From NCBI GenBank assembly GCA_037783545.1, contig JBBELK010000390.1, positions 639,302 to 703,301 of the forward strand: 64,000 nt of DNA, written 5' to 3'. This DNA comes from Henricia sp. BOLD:AAB3569 (Eukaryota; Echinodermata; Asteroidea; Spinulosida; Echinasteridae). Both the position numbers and the translations under genes were made by a program. Shown in pieces: positions 20,801-33,198 of the stretch. The notes beneath the pieces are model-generated. The model saw nothing but the letters and a program-made list of their open reading frames with translations, was not told where the DNA came from and did no database searches. Each line of letters opens with the position of its first letter. Positions within the stretch are counted from its first letter, which is position 1.

Positions 20801-22840
20801 ATTTGAAGTTCGTCGGAACATTTTTCGACCTCCAAATTTGCCGACGTTTGGACCACACTTTGACCAAAATCCCGTCCCAAACTGGGCCGTGTCAACGACA
20901 GTCCGAAGGACTGAGCATGCGCACGAGTCAGGAGTACACCAAAGAGGTGTGTACAGACAGCCACAGGTTGCGGGAGCATCCAGGAAGCGCCAACCCCTTT
21001 TTTTTCTAAACTCTGAAATTTCTCTGCCATTTCCCTGCGAAAGTCTGTCAATTTTTTAGGACAAGTGCGCAATATAGAGTCTTTGGAGCATGCAAAATTT
21101 GAAGTTCGTCGGAACAATTTTCGACCTCCGAATTTGCCGACGTTTGGACCACACTTTGACCAAAATCCCGTCCCAAACTGGGCCGTGTCAACGACAGTCC
21201 GAAGGACTGAGCATGCTCACGAGTCAGGAGTACACCAAAGAGGTGTGTACAGACAGCCACAGGTTGCGGGAGCAACCAGGAAGCGCCAACCCCTTTTTTT
21301 CTAAACTCTGAAATTTCTCTGCCATTTCCCGGCGAAAGTCTGTCAATTTGTTAGGACAAGTGCGCAATATAGAGTCTTTGGAGCATGCAAAATTTGAAGT
21401 TCGTCGGAACATTTTCCGACCTCCAAATTTGCCGACGTTTGGACCACACTTTGACCAAAATCCCGTCCCAAACTGGGCTGTGTCAACGACAGTCCGAAGG
21501 ACTGAGCATGCGCACGAGTCAGGAGTACACCAAAGAGGTGTGTACAGACAGCCACAGGTTGCGGGAGCATCCAGGAAGCGCCAACCCCTTTTTTTTTCTA
21601 AACTCTGAAATTTCTCTGCCATTTCCCGGCGAAAGTCTGTCAATTTTTTAGGACAAGTGCGCAATATAGAGTCTTTGGAGCATGCAAAATTTGAAGTTCG
21701 TCGGAACATTTTTCGACCTCCAAATTTGCCGACGTTTGGACCACACTTTGACCAAAATCCCGTCCCAAACTGGGCCGTGTCAACGACAGTCCGAAGGACT
21801 GAGCATGCGCACGAGTCAGGAGTACACCAAAGAGGTGTGTACAGACAGCCACAGGTTGCGGGAGCAACCAGGAAGCGCCAACCCCTTTTTTTTCTAAACT
21901 CTGAAATTTCTCTGCCATTTCCCGGCGAAAGTCTGTCAATTTTTTAGGACAAGTGCGCAATATAGAGTCTTTGGAGCATGCCAAATTTGAAGTTCGTCGG
22001 AACATTTTTCGACCTCCAAATTTGCCGACGTTTGGACCACACTTTGACCAAAATCCCGTCCCAAACTGGGCCGTGTCAACGACAGTCCGAAGGACTGAGC
22101 ATGCGCACGAGTCAGGAGTACACCAAAGAGGTGTGTACAGACAGCCACAGGTTGCGGGAGCATCCAGGAAGCGCCAACCCCTTTTTTTTCTAAACTCTGA
22201 AATTTCTCTGCCATTTCCCGGCGAAAGTCTGTCAATTTTTTAGGACAAGTGCGCAATATAGAGTCTTTGGAGCATGCAAAATTTGAAGTTCGTCGGAACA
22301 TTTTTCGACCTCCAAATTTGCCGACGTTTGGACCACACTTTGACCAAAATCCCGTCCCAAACTGGGCCGTGTCAACGACAGTCCGAAGGACTGAGCATGC
22401 GCACGAGTCAGGAGTACACCAAAGAGGTGTGTACAGACAGCCACAGGTTGCGGGAGCATCCAGGAAGCGCCAACCCCTTTTTTTTCTAAACTCTGAAATT
22501 TCTCTGCCATTTCCCGGCGAAAGTCTGTCAATTTTTTAGGACAAGTGCGCAATATAGAGTCTTTGGAGCATGCAAAATTTGAAGTTCGTCGGAACATTTT
22601 TCGACCTCCAAATTTTCCGACGTTTGGACCACACTTTGACCAAAGTCCCGTCCCAAACTGGGCCGTGTCAACGACAGTCCGAAGGACTGAGCATGCGCAC
22701 GAGTCAGGAGTACACCAAAGAGGTGTGTACAGACAGCCACAGGTTGCGGGAGCAACCAGGAAGCGCCAACCCCTTTTTTTTCTAAACTCTGAAATTTCTC
22801 TGCCATTTCCCGGCGAAAGTCTGTCAATTTTTTAGGACAG
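17807..22840. repeat. Mixed monomer block
   Basis: Monomers start at 17807, 18103, 18399, 18695, 18991, 19287, 19584, 19880, 20176, 20472, 20769, 21065, 21360, 21657, 21953, 22249 and 22545. Copies at 18991 and 19287 share AAATTGGAAG with the pairs at 15144/15440 and 17216/17512. The GCATCC class becomes common here. Several copies have private changes in ATTTTTCGAC: TTATCGAC at 18695, TTTACGAC at 19584, TTGTCGAC at 19880, TTTCCGAC at 21360. Confidence 0.8.
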
Positions 22841-25800
22841 GTGCGCAATATAGAGTCTTTGGAGCATGCAAAATTTGAAGTTCGTCGGAACATTTTTCGA
22901 CCTCCAAATTTGCCGACGTTTGGACCACACTTTGACCAAAATCCCGTCCCAAACTGGGCCGTGTCAACGACAGTCCGAAGGACTGAGCATGCGCACGAGT
23001 CAGGAGAACACCAAAGAGGTGTGTACAGACAGCCACAGGTTGCGGGAGCATCCAGGAAGCGCCAACCCCTTTTTTTTCTAAACTCTGAAATTTCTCTGCC
23101 ATTTCCCGGCGAAAGTCTGTCAATTTTTTAGGACAAGTGCGCAATATAGAGTCTTTGGAGCATGCAAAATTTGAAGTTCGTCGGAACATTTTTCGACCTC
23201 CAAATTTGCCGACGTTTGGACCACACTTTGACCAAAATCCCGTCCCAAACTGGGCCGTGTCAACGACAGTCCGAAGGACTGAGCATGCGCACGAGTCAGG
23301 AGTACACCAAAGAGGTGTGTACAGACAGCCACAGGTTGCGGGAGCAACCAGGAAGCGCCAACCCCTTTTTTTTCTAAACTCTGAAATTTCTCTGCCATTT
23401 CCCGGCGAAAGTCTGTCAATTTTTTAGGACAAGTGCGCAATATAGAGTCTTTGGAGCATGCAAAATTTGAAGTTCGTCGGAACATTTTTCGACCTCCAAA
23501 TTTGCCGACGTTTGGACCACACTTTGACCAAAATCCCGTCCCAAACTGGGCCGTGTCAACGACAGTCCGAAGGACTGAGCATGCGCACGAGTCAGGAGTA
23601 CACCAAAGAGGTGTGTATACAGACAGCCACAGGTTGCGGGAGCATCCAGGAAGCGCCAACCCCTTTTTTTTTCTAAACTCTGAAATTTCTCTGCCATTTC
23701 CCGGCGAAAGTCTGTCAATTTTTTAGGACAAGTGCGCAATATAGAGTCTTTGGAGCATGCACAATTTGAAGTTCGTCGGAACATTTTTCGACCTCCAAAT
23801 TTGCCGACGTTTGGACCACACTTTGACCAAAATCCCGTCCCAAACTGGGCCGTGTCAACGACAGTCCGAAGGACTGAGCATGCGCACGAGTCAGGAGTAC
23901 ACCAAAGAGGTGTGTACAGACAGCCACAGGTTGCGGGAGCATCCAGGAAGCGCCAACCCCTTTTTTTCTAAACTCTGAAATTTCTCTGCCATTTCCCGGC
24001 GAAAGTCTGTCAATTTTTTAGGACAAGTGCGCAATATAGAGTCTTTGGAGCATGCAAAATTTGAAGTTCGTCGGAACATTTTTCGACCTCCAAATTTGCC
24101 GACGTTTGGACCACACTTTGACCAAAATCCCGTCCCAAACTGGGCCGTGTCAACGACAGTCCGAAGGACTGAGCATGCGCACGAGTCAGGAGTACACCAA
24201 AGAGGTGTGTACAGACAGCCACAGGTTGCGGGAGCATCCAGGAAGCGCCAACCCCTTTTTTTTCTAAACTCTGAAATTTCTCTGCCATTTCCCGGCGAAA
24301 GTCTGTCAATTTTTTAGGACAAGTGCGCAATATAGAGTCTTTGGAGCATGCAAAATTTGAAGTTCGTCGGAACATTTTTCGACCTCCAAATTTGCCGACG
24401 TTTGGACCACACTTTGACCAAAATCCCGTCCCAAACTGGGCCGTGTCAACGACAGTCCGAAGGACTGAGCATGCGCACGAGTCAGGAGTACACCAAAGAG
24501 GTGTGTACAGACAGCCACAGGTTGCGGGAGCAACCAGGAAGCGCCAACCCCTTTTTTTTCTAAACTCTGAAATTTCTCTGCCATTTCCCGGCGAAAGTCT
24601 GTCAATTTTTTAGGACAAGTGCGCAATATAGAGTCTTTGGAGCATGCAAAATTTGAAGTTCGTCGGAACATTTTTCGACCTCCAAATTTGCCGACGTTTG
24701 GACCACACTTTGACCAAAATCCCGTCCCAAACTGGGCCGTGTCAACGACAGTCCGAAGGACTGAGCATGCGCACGAGTCAGGAGTACACCAAAGAGGTGT
24801 GTACAGACAGCCACAGGTTGCGGGAGCATCCAGGAAGCGCCAACCCCTTTTTTTTCTAAACTCTGAAATTTCTCTGCCATTTCCCGGCGAAAGTCTGTCA
24901 ATTTTTTAGGACAAGTGCGCAATATAGAGTCTTTGGAGCATGCAAAATTTGAAGTTCGTCGGAACATTTTTCGACCTCCAAATTTTCCGACGTTTGGACC
25001 ACACTTTGACCAAAATCCCGTCCCAAACTTGGCCGTGTCAACGACAGTCCGAAGGACTGAGCATGCGCACGAGTCAGGAGTACACCAAAGAGGTGTGTAC
25101 AGACAGCCACATGTTGCGGGAGCATCCAGGAAGCGCCAACCCCTTTTTTTTCTAAACTCTGAAATTTCTCTGCCATTTCCCGGCGAAAGTCTGTCAATTT
25201 TTTAGGACAAGTGCGCAATATAGAGTCTTTGGAGCATGCAAAATTTGAAGTTCGTCGGAACATTTTTCGACCTCCAAATTTGCCGACGTTTGGACCACAC
25301 TTTGACCAAAATCCCGTCCCAAACTGGGCCGTGTCAACGACAGTCCGAAGGACTGAGCATGCGCACGAGTCAGGAGTACACCAAAGAGGTGTGTACAGAC
25401 AGCCACAGGTTGCGGGAGCAACCAGGAAGCGCCAACCCCTTTTTTTTCTAAACTCTGAAATTTCTCTGCCATTTTCCGGCGAAAGTCTGTCAATTTTTTA
25501 GGACAGGTGCGCAATATAGAGTCTTTGGAGCATGCAAAATTTGAAGTTCGTCGGAACATTTTTCGACCTCCAAATTTGCCGACGTTTGGACCACACTTTG
25601 ACCAAAATCCCGTCCCAAACTGGGCCGTGTCAACGACAGTCCGAAGGACTGAGCATGCGCACGAGTCAGGAGTACACCAAAGAGGTGTGTACAGACAGCC
25701 ACAGGTTGCGGGAGCATCCAGGAAGCGCCAACCCCTTTTTTTTCTAAACTCTGAAATTTCTCTGCCATTTCCCGGCGAAAGTCTGTCAATTTTTTAGGAC

Positions 25801-26690
25801 AAGTGCGCAATATAGAGTCTTTGGAGCATGCAAAATTTGAAGTTCGTCGGAACATTTTTCGACCTCCAAATTTGCCGACGTTTGGACCACACTTTGACCA
25901 AAATCCCGTCCCAAACTGGGCCGTGTCAACGACAGTCCGAAGGACTGAGCATGCGCACGAGTCAGGAGTACACCAAAGAGGTGTGTACAGACAGCCACAG
26001 GTTGCGGGAGCAACCAGGAAGCGCCAACCCCTTTTTTTTCTAAACTCTGAAATTTCTCTGCCATTTCCCGGCGAAAGTCTGTCAATTTTTTAGGACAAGT
26101 GCGCAATATAGAGTCTTTGGAGCATGCAAAATTTGAAGTTCGTCGGAACATTTTTCGACCTCCAAATTTGCCGACGTTTGGACCACACTTTGACCAAAAT
26201 CCCGTCCCAAACTGGGCCGTGTCAACGACAGTCCGAAGGACTGAGCATGCGCACGAGTCAGGAGTACACCAAAGAGGTGTGTACAGACAGCCACAGGTTG
26301 CGGGAGCATCCAGGAAGCGCCAACCCCTTTTTTTTTCTAAACTCTGAAATTTCTCTGCCATTTCCCGGCGAAAGTCTGTAATTTTTTTAGGACAAGTGCG
26401 CAATATAGAGTCTTTGGAGCATGCAAAATTTGAAGTTCGTCGGAACATTTTTCGACCTCCAAATTTGCCGACGTTTGGACCACACTTTGACCAAAATCCC
26501 GTCCCAAACTGGGCCGTGTCAACGACAGTCCGAAGGACTGAGCATGCGCACGAGTCAGGAGTACACCAAAGAGGTGTGTACAGACAGCCACAGGTTGCGG
26601 GAGCATCCAGGAAGCGCCAACCCCTTTTTTTCTAAACTCTGAAATTTCTCTGCCATTTCCCGGCGAAAGTCTGTCAATTTTTTAGGACAA
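22841..26690. repeat. Two related 7-monomer runs nine monomers apart
   Basis: Monomers start at 22841, 23137, 23433, 23732, 24027, 24323, 24619, 24915, 25211, 25507, 25803, 26099 and 26396. The 22841-24619 run matches 25507-27283 in hairpin class and T-tract length at 2664-2666 bp, beginning with the rare GGACAGGTG shared by 22841 and 25507. The pairing depends on few markers, so it is less secure than the neighbouring blocks. Confidence 0.6.
23433..23731. repeat. Monomer with a 2-bp TA insertion
   Basis: The third hairpin region reads GTGTGTATACAGAC where other copies have GTGTGTACAGAC, turning GTAC into GTATAC. With a T9 tract the monomer reaches 299 bp. This is one of very few indels outside the T tracts before 48.8 kb. 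Confidence 0.8.
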
Positions 26691-29352
26691 GTGCGCAATA
26701 TAGAGTCTTTGGAGCATGCAAAATTTGAAGTTCGTCGGAACATTTTTCGACCTCCAAATTTGCCGACGTTTGGACCACACTTTGACCAAAATCCCGTCCC
26801 AAACTGGGCCGTGTCAACGACAGTCCGAAGGACTGAGCATGCGCACGAGTCAGGAGTACACCAAAGAGGTGTGTACAGACAGCCACAGGTTGCGGGAGCA
26901 TCCAGGAAGCGCCAACCCCTTTTTTTTCTAAACTCTGAAATTTCTCTGCCATTTCCCGGCGAAAGTCTGTCAATTTTTTAGGACAAGTGCGCAATATAGA
27001 GTCTTTGGAGCATGCAAAATTTGAAGTTCGTCGGAACATTTTTCGACCTCCAAATTTGCCGACGTTTGGACCACACTTTGACCAAAATCCCGTCCCAAAC
27101 TGGGCCGTGTCAACGACAGTCCGAAGGACTGAGCATGCGCACGAGTCAGGAGTACACCAAAGAGGTGTGTACAGACAGCCACAGGTTGCGGGAGCAACCA
27201 GGAAGCGCCAACCCCTTTTTTTTCTAAACTCTGAAATTTCTCTGCCATTTCCCGGCGAAAGTCTGTCAATTTTTTAGGACAAGTGCGCAATATAGAGTCT
27301 TTGGAGCATGCAAAATTTGAAGTTCGTCGGAACATTTTTCGACCTCCAAATTTGCCGACGTTTGGACCACACTTTGACCAAAATCCCGTCCCAAACTGGG
27401 CCGTGTCAACGACAGTCCGAAGGACTGAGCATGCGCACGAGTCAGGAGTACACCAAAGAGGTGTGTACAGACAGCCACAGGTTGCGGGAGCATCCAGGAA
27501 GCGCCAACCCCTTTTTTTTCCTAAACTCTGAAATTTCTCTGCCATTTCCCGGCGAAAGTCTGTCAATTTTTTAGGACAAGTGCGCAATATAGAGTCTTTG
27601 GAGCATGCAAAATTTGAAGTTCGTCGGAACATTTTTCGACCTCCAAATTTGCCGACGTTTGGACCACACTTTGACCAAAATCCCGTCCCAAACTGGGCCG
27701 TGTCAACGACAGTCCGAAGGACTGAGCATGCGCACGAGTCAGGAGTACACCAAAGAGGTGTGTACAGACAGCCACATGTTGCGGGAGCAACCAGGAAGCG
27801 CCAACCCCTTTTTTTCTAAACTCTGAAATTTCTCTGCCATTTCCCGGCGAAAGTCTGTCAATTTTTTAGGACAAGTGCGCAATATAGAGTCTTTGGAGCA
27901 TGCAAAATTTGAAGTTCGTCGGAACATTTTTCGACCTCCAAATTTGCCGACGTTTGGACCACACTTTGACCAAAATCCCGTCCCAAACTGGGCCGTGTCA
28001 ACGACAGTCCGAAGGACTGAGCATGCGCACGAGTCAGGAGTACACCAAAGAGGTGTGTACAGACAGCCACAGGTTGCGGGAGCATCCAGGAAGCGCCAAC
28101 CCCTTTTTTTTCTAAACTCTGAAATTTCTCTGCCATTTCCCTGCGAAAGTCTGTCAATTTTTTAAGACAAGTGCGCAATATAGAGTCTTTGGAGCATGCA
28201 AAATTGGAAGTTCGTCGGAACATTTTTCGACCTCCAAATTTGCCGACGTTTGGACCACACTTTGACCAAAATCCCGTCCCAAACTGGGCCGTGTCAACGA
28301 CAGTCCGAAGGACTGAGCATGCGCACGAGTCAGGAGTACACCAAAGAGGTGTGTACAGACAGCCACAGGTTTCGGGAGCATCCAGGAAGCGCCAACCCCT
28401 TTTTTTTCTAAACTCTGAAATTTCTCTGCCATTTCCCGGCGAAAGTCTGTCAATTTTTTAGGACGAGTGCGCAATATAGAGTCTTTGGAGCATGCAAAAT
28501 TTGAAGTTCGTCGGAACATTTTTCGACCTCCAAATTTGCCGACGTTTGGACCACACTTTGACCAAAATCCCGTCCCAAACTAGGCCGTGTCAACGACAGT
28601 CCGAAGGACTGAGCATGCGCACGAGTCAGGAGTACACCAAAGAGGTGTGTACAGACAGCCACAGGTTGCGGGAGCAACCAGGAAGCGCCAACCCCTTTTT
28701 TTTCTAAACTCTGAAATTTCTCTGCCATTTCCCGGCGAAAGTCTGTCAATTTTTTAGGACAAGTGCGCAATATAGAGTCTTTGGAGCATGCAAAATTTGA
28801 AGTTCGTCGGAACATTTTTCGACCTCAAAATTTTCCGACGTTTGGACCACACTTTGACCAAAATCCCGTCCCAAACTGGGCCGTGTCAACGACAGTCCGA
28901 AGGACTGAGCATGCGCACGAGTCAGGAGTACACCAAAGAGGTGTGTACAGACAGCCACAGGTTGCGGGAGCATCCAGGAAGCGCCAACCCCTTTTTTTCT
29001 AAACTCTGAAATTTCTCTGCCATTTCCCGGCGAAAGTCTGTCAATTTATTAGGACAAGTGCGCAATATAGAGTCTTTGGAGCATGCAAAATTTGAAGTTC
29101 GTCGGAACATTTTTCGACCTCCAAATTTGCCGACGTTTGGACCACACTTTGACCAAAATCCCGTCCCAAACTGGGCCGTGTCAACGACAGTCCGAAGGAC
29201 TGAGCATGCGCACGAGTCAGGAGTACACCAAAGAGGTGTGTACAGACAGCCACATGTTGTGGGAGCAACCAGGAAGCGCCAACCCCTTTTTTTCTAAACT
29301 CTGAAATTTCTCTGCCATTTCCCGGCGAAAGTCTGTCAATTTTTTAGGACAA
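26691..29352. repeat. 9-monomer HOR, copy 1 (2662 bp)
   Basis: Monomers start at 26691, 26987, 27283, 27580, 27875, 28171, 28467, 28763 and 29058. Markers in order: GCATCC; GCAACC; GCATCC with T8 then CCTAAAC; CCACATGTTG with a T7 tract; GCATCC with TTTCCCTGCG; AAATTGGAAG with GGTTTCGGG; GGACGAGTG with AAACTAGGCC; CCTCAAAATTTTCC; CCACATGTTGTGG, preceded by CAATTTATTAGG. Confidence 0.85.
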
Positions 29353-31425
29353 GTGCGCAATATAGAGTCTTTGGAGCATGCAAAATTTGAAGTTCGTCGG
29401 AACATTTTTCGACCTCCAAATTTGCCGACGTTTGGACCACACTTTGACCAAAATCCCGTCCCAAACTGGGCCGTGTCAACGACAGTCCGAAGGACTGAGC
29501 ATGCGCACGAGTCAGGAGTACACCAAAGAGGTGTGTACAGACAGCCACAGGTTGCGGGAGCATCCAGGAAGCGCCAACCCCTTTTTTTTCTAAACTCTGA
29601 AATTTCTCTGCCATTTCCCGGCGAAAGTCTGTCAATTTTTTAGGACAAGTGCGCAATATAGAGTCTTTGGAGCATGCAAAATTTGAAGTTCGTCGGAACA
29701 TTTTTCGACCTCCAAATTTGCCGACGTTTGGACCACACTTTGACCAAAATCCCGTCCCAAACTGGGCCGTGTCAACGACAGTCCGAAGGACTGAGCATGC
29801 GCACGAGTCAGGAGTACACCAAAGAGGTGTGTACAGACAGCCACAGGTTGCGGGAGCAACCAGGAAGCGCCAACCCCTTTTTTTTCTAAACTCTGAAATT
29901 TCTCTGCCATTTCCCGGCGAAAGTCTGTCAATTTTTTAGGACAAGTGCGCAATATAGAGTCTTTGGAGCATGCAAAATTTGAAGTTCGTCGGAACATTTT
30001 TCGACCTCCAAATTTGCCGACGTTTGGACCACACTTTGACCAAAATCCCGTCCCAAACTGGGCCGTGTCAACGACAGTCCGAAGGACTGAGCATGCGCAC
30101 GAGTCAGGAGTACACCAAAGAGGTGTGTACAGACAGCCACAGGTTGCGGGAGCATCCAGGAAGCGCCAACCCCTTTTTTTTTCTAAACTCTGAAATTTCT
30201 CTGCCATTTCCCGGCGAAAGTCTGTCAATTTTTTAGGACAAGTGCGCAATATAGAGTCTTTGGAGCATGCAAAATTTGAAGTTCGTCGGAACATTTTTCG
30301 ACCTCCAAATTTGCCGACGTTTGGACCACACTTTGACCAAAATCCCGTCCCAAACTGGGCCGTGTCAACGACAGTCCGAAGGACTGAGCATGCGCACGAG
30401 TCAGGAGTACACCAAAGAGGTGTGTACAGACAGCCACATGTTGCGGGAGCAACCAGGAAGCGCCAACCCCTTTTTTTCTAAACTCTGAAATTTCTCTGCC
30501 ATTTCCCGGCGAAAGTCTGTCAATTTTTTAGGACAAGTGCGCAATATAGAGTCTTTGGAGCATGCAAAATTTGAAGTTCGTCGGAACATTTTTCGACCTC
30601 CAAATTTGCCGACGTTTGGACCACACTTTGACCAAAATCCCGTCCCAAACTGGGCCGTGTCAACGACAGTCCGAAGGACTGAGCATGCGCACGAGTCAGG
30701 AGTACACCAAAGAGGTGTGTACAGACAGCCACAGGTTGCGGGAGCATCCAGGAAGCGCCAACCCCTTTTTTTTCTAAACTCTGAAATTTCTCTGCCATTT
30801 CCCTGCGAAAGTCTGTCAATTTTTTAAGACAAGTGCGCAATATAGAGTCTTTGGAGCATGCAAAATTGGAAGTTCGTCGGAACATTTTTCGACCTCCAAA
30901 TTTGCCGACGTTTGGACCACACTTTGACCAAAATCCCGTCCCAAACTGGGCCGTGTCAACGACAGTCCGAAGGACTGAGCATGCGCACGAGTCAGGAGTA
31001 CACCAAAGAGGTGTGTACAGACAGCCACAGGTTTCGGGAGCATCCAGGAAGCGCCAACCCCTTTTTTTTCTAAACTCTGAAATTTCTCTGCCATTTCCCG
31101 GCGAAAGTCTGTCAATTTTTTAGGACGAGTGCGCAATATAGAGTCTTTGGAGCATGCAAAATTTGAAGTTCGTCGGAACATTTTTCGACCTCCAAATTTG
31201 CCGACGTTTGGACCACACTTTGACCAAAATCCCGTCCCAAACTAGGCCGTGTCAACGACAGTCCGAAGGACTGAGCATGCGCACGAGTCAGGAGTACACC
31301 AAAGAGGTGTGTACAGACAGCCACAGGTTGCGGGAGCATCCAGGAAGCGCCAACCCCTTTTTTTTCCTAAACTCTGAAATTTCTCTGCCATTTCCCGGCG
31401 AAAGTCTGTCAATTTTTTAGGACAA
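27580..31425. repeat. 13-monomer duplicated segment, first copy
   Basis: This segment recurs at 31426-35269, shifted by 3845-3846 bp, with the same marker order in all 13 monomers. One duplication of this length accounts for the enlarged second HOR copy. Its right boundary is the chimeric monomer at 31129. Confidence 0.75.
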
Positions 31426-33198
31426 GTGCGCAATATAGAGTCTTTGGAGCATGCAAAATTTGAAGTTCGTCGGAACATTTTTCGACCTCCAAATTTGCCG
31501 ACGTTTGGACCACACTTTGACCAAAATCCCGTCCCAAACTGGGCCGTGTCAACGACAGTCCGAAGGACTGAGCATGCGCACGAGTCAGGAGTACACCAAA
31601 GAGGTGTGTACAGACAGCCACATGTTGCGGGAGCAACCAGGAAGCGCCAACCCCTTTTTTTCTAAACTCTGAAATTTCTCTGCCATTTCCCGGCGAAAGT
31701 CTGTCAATTTTTTAGGACAAGTGCGCAATATAGAGTCTTTGGAGCATGCAAAATTTGAAGTTCGTCGGAACATTTTTCGACCTCCAAATTTGCCGACGTT
31801 TGGACCACACTTTGACCAAAATCCCGTCCCAAACTGGGCCGTGTCAACGACAGTCCGAAGGACTGAGCATGCGCACGAGTCAGGAGTACACCAAAGAGGT
31901 GTGTACAGACAGCCACAGGTTGCGGGAGCATCCAGGAAGCGCCAACCCCTTTTTTTTCTAAACTCTGAAATTTCTCTGCCATTTCCCTGCGAAAGTCTGT
32001 CAATTTTTTAAGACAAGTGCGCAATATAGAGTCTTTGGAGCATGCAAAATTGGAAGTTCGTCGGAACATTTTTCGACCTCCAAATTTGCCGACGTTTGGA
32101 CCACACTTTGACCAAAATCCCGTCCCAAACTGGGCCGTGTCAACGACAGTCCGAAGGACTGAGCATGCGCACGAGTCAGGAGTACACCAAAGAGGTGTGT
32201 ACAGACAGCCACAGGTTTCGGGAGCATCCAGGAAGCGCCAACCCCTTTTTTTTCTAAACTCTGAAATTTCTCTGCCATTTCCCGGCGAAAGTCTGTCAAT
32301 TTTTTAGGACGAGTGCGCAATATAGAGTCTTTGGAGCATGCAAAATTTGAAGTTCGTCGGAACATTTTTCGACCTCCAAATTTGCCGACGTTTGGACCAC
32401 ACTTTGACCAAAATCCCGTCCCAAACTAGGCCGTGTCAACGACAGTCCGAAGGACTGAGCATGCGCACGAGTCAGGAGTACACCAAAGAGGTGTGTACAG
32501 ACAGCCACAGGTTGCGGGAGCAACCAGGAAGCGCCAACCCCTTTTTTTTCTAAACTCTGAAATTTCTCTGCCATTTCCCGGCGAAAGTCTGTCAATTTTT
32601 TAGGACAAGTGCGCAATATAGAGTCTTTGGAGCATGCAAAATTTGAAGTTCGTCGGAACATTTTTCGACCTCAAAATTTTCCGACGTTTGGACCACACTT
32701 TGACCAAAATCCCGTCCCAAACTGGGCCGTGTCAACGACAGTCCGAAGGACTGAGCATGCGCACGAGTCAGGAGTACACCAAAGAGGTGTGTACAGACAG
32801 CCACAGGTTGCGGGAGCATCCAGGAAGCGCCAACCCCTTTTTTTCTAAACTCTGAAATTTCTCTGCCATTTCCCGGCGAAAGTCTGTCAATTTATTAGGA
32901 CAAGTGCGCAATATAGAGTCTTTGGAGCATGCAAAATTTGAAGTTCGTCGGAACATTTTTCGACCTCCAAATTTGCCGACGTTTGGACCACACTTTGACC
33001 AAAATCCCGTCCCAAACTGGGCCGTGTCAACGACAGTCCGAAGGACTGAGCATGCGCACGAGTCAGGAGTACACCAAAGAGGTGTGTACAGACAGCCACA
33101 TGTTGTGGGAGCAACCAGGAAGCGCCAACCCCTTTTTTTCTAAACTCTGAAATTTCTCTGCCATTTCCCGGCGAAAGTCTGTCAATTTTTTAGGACAA
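29353..33198. repeat. 9-monomer HOR, copy 2, enlarged to 13 monomers (3846 bp)
   Basis: Monomers start at 29353, 29649, 29945, 30242, 30537, 30833, 31129, 31426, 31721, 32017, 32313, 32609 and 32904. The first seven follow the order of copy 1. The series then returns to the CCACATGTTG monomer at 31426 and runs again through to CCACATGTTGTGG at 32904. The step back happens inside the 31129 monomer. Confidence 0.85.
31129..31425. repeat. Chimeric monomer at a crossover junction
   Basis: The 5' part has GGACGAGTG before it and AAACTAGGCC at 31239-31248, as in the copies at 28467, 32313 and 34974. The 3' part has GCATCC near 31339 and a T8 tract followed by CCTAAAC, a combination otherwise seen only in the 27283 copy. 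The switch therefore lies between 31244 and 31339. The next monomer, 31426, is of the type that follows 27283, as an unequal exchange predicts. Confidence 0.75.

Noticed and set aside
20472..21059. 195-codon plus-strand frame spanning two monomers
   Set aside because: The 20472 monomer is 297 bp, a multiple of three, because of a seventh T in its T6 tract, so the frame happens to continue into the next copy. No gene signals accompany it.
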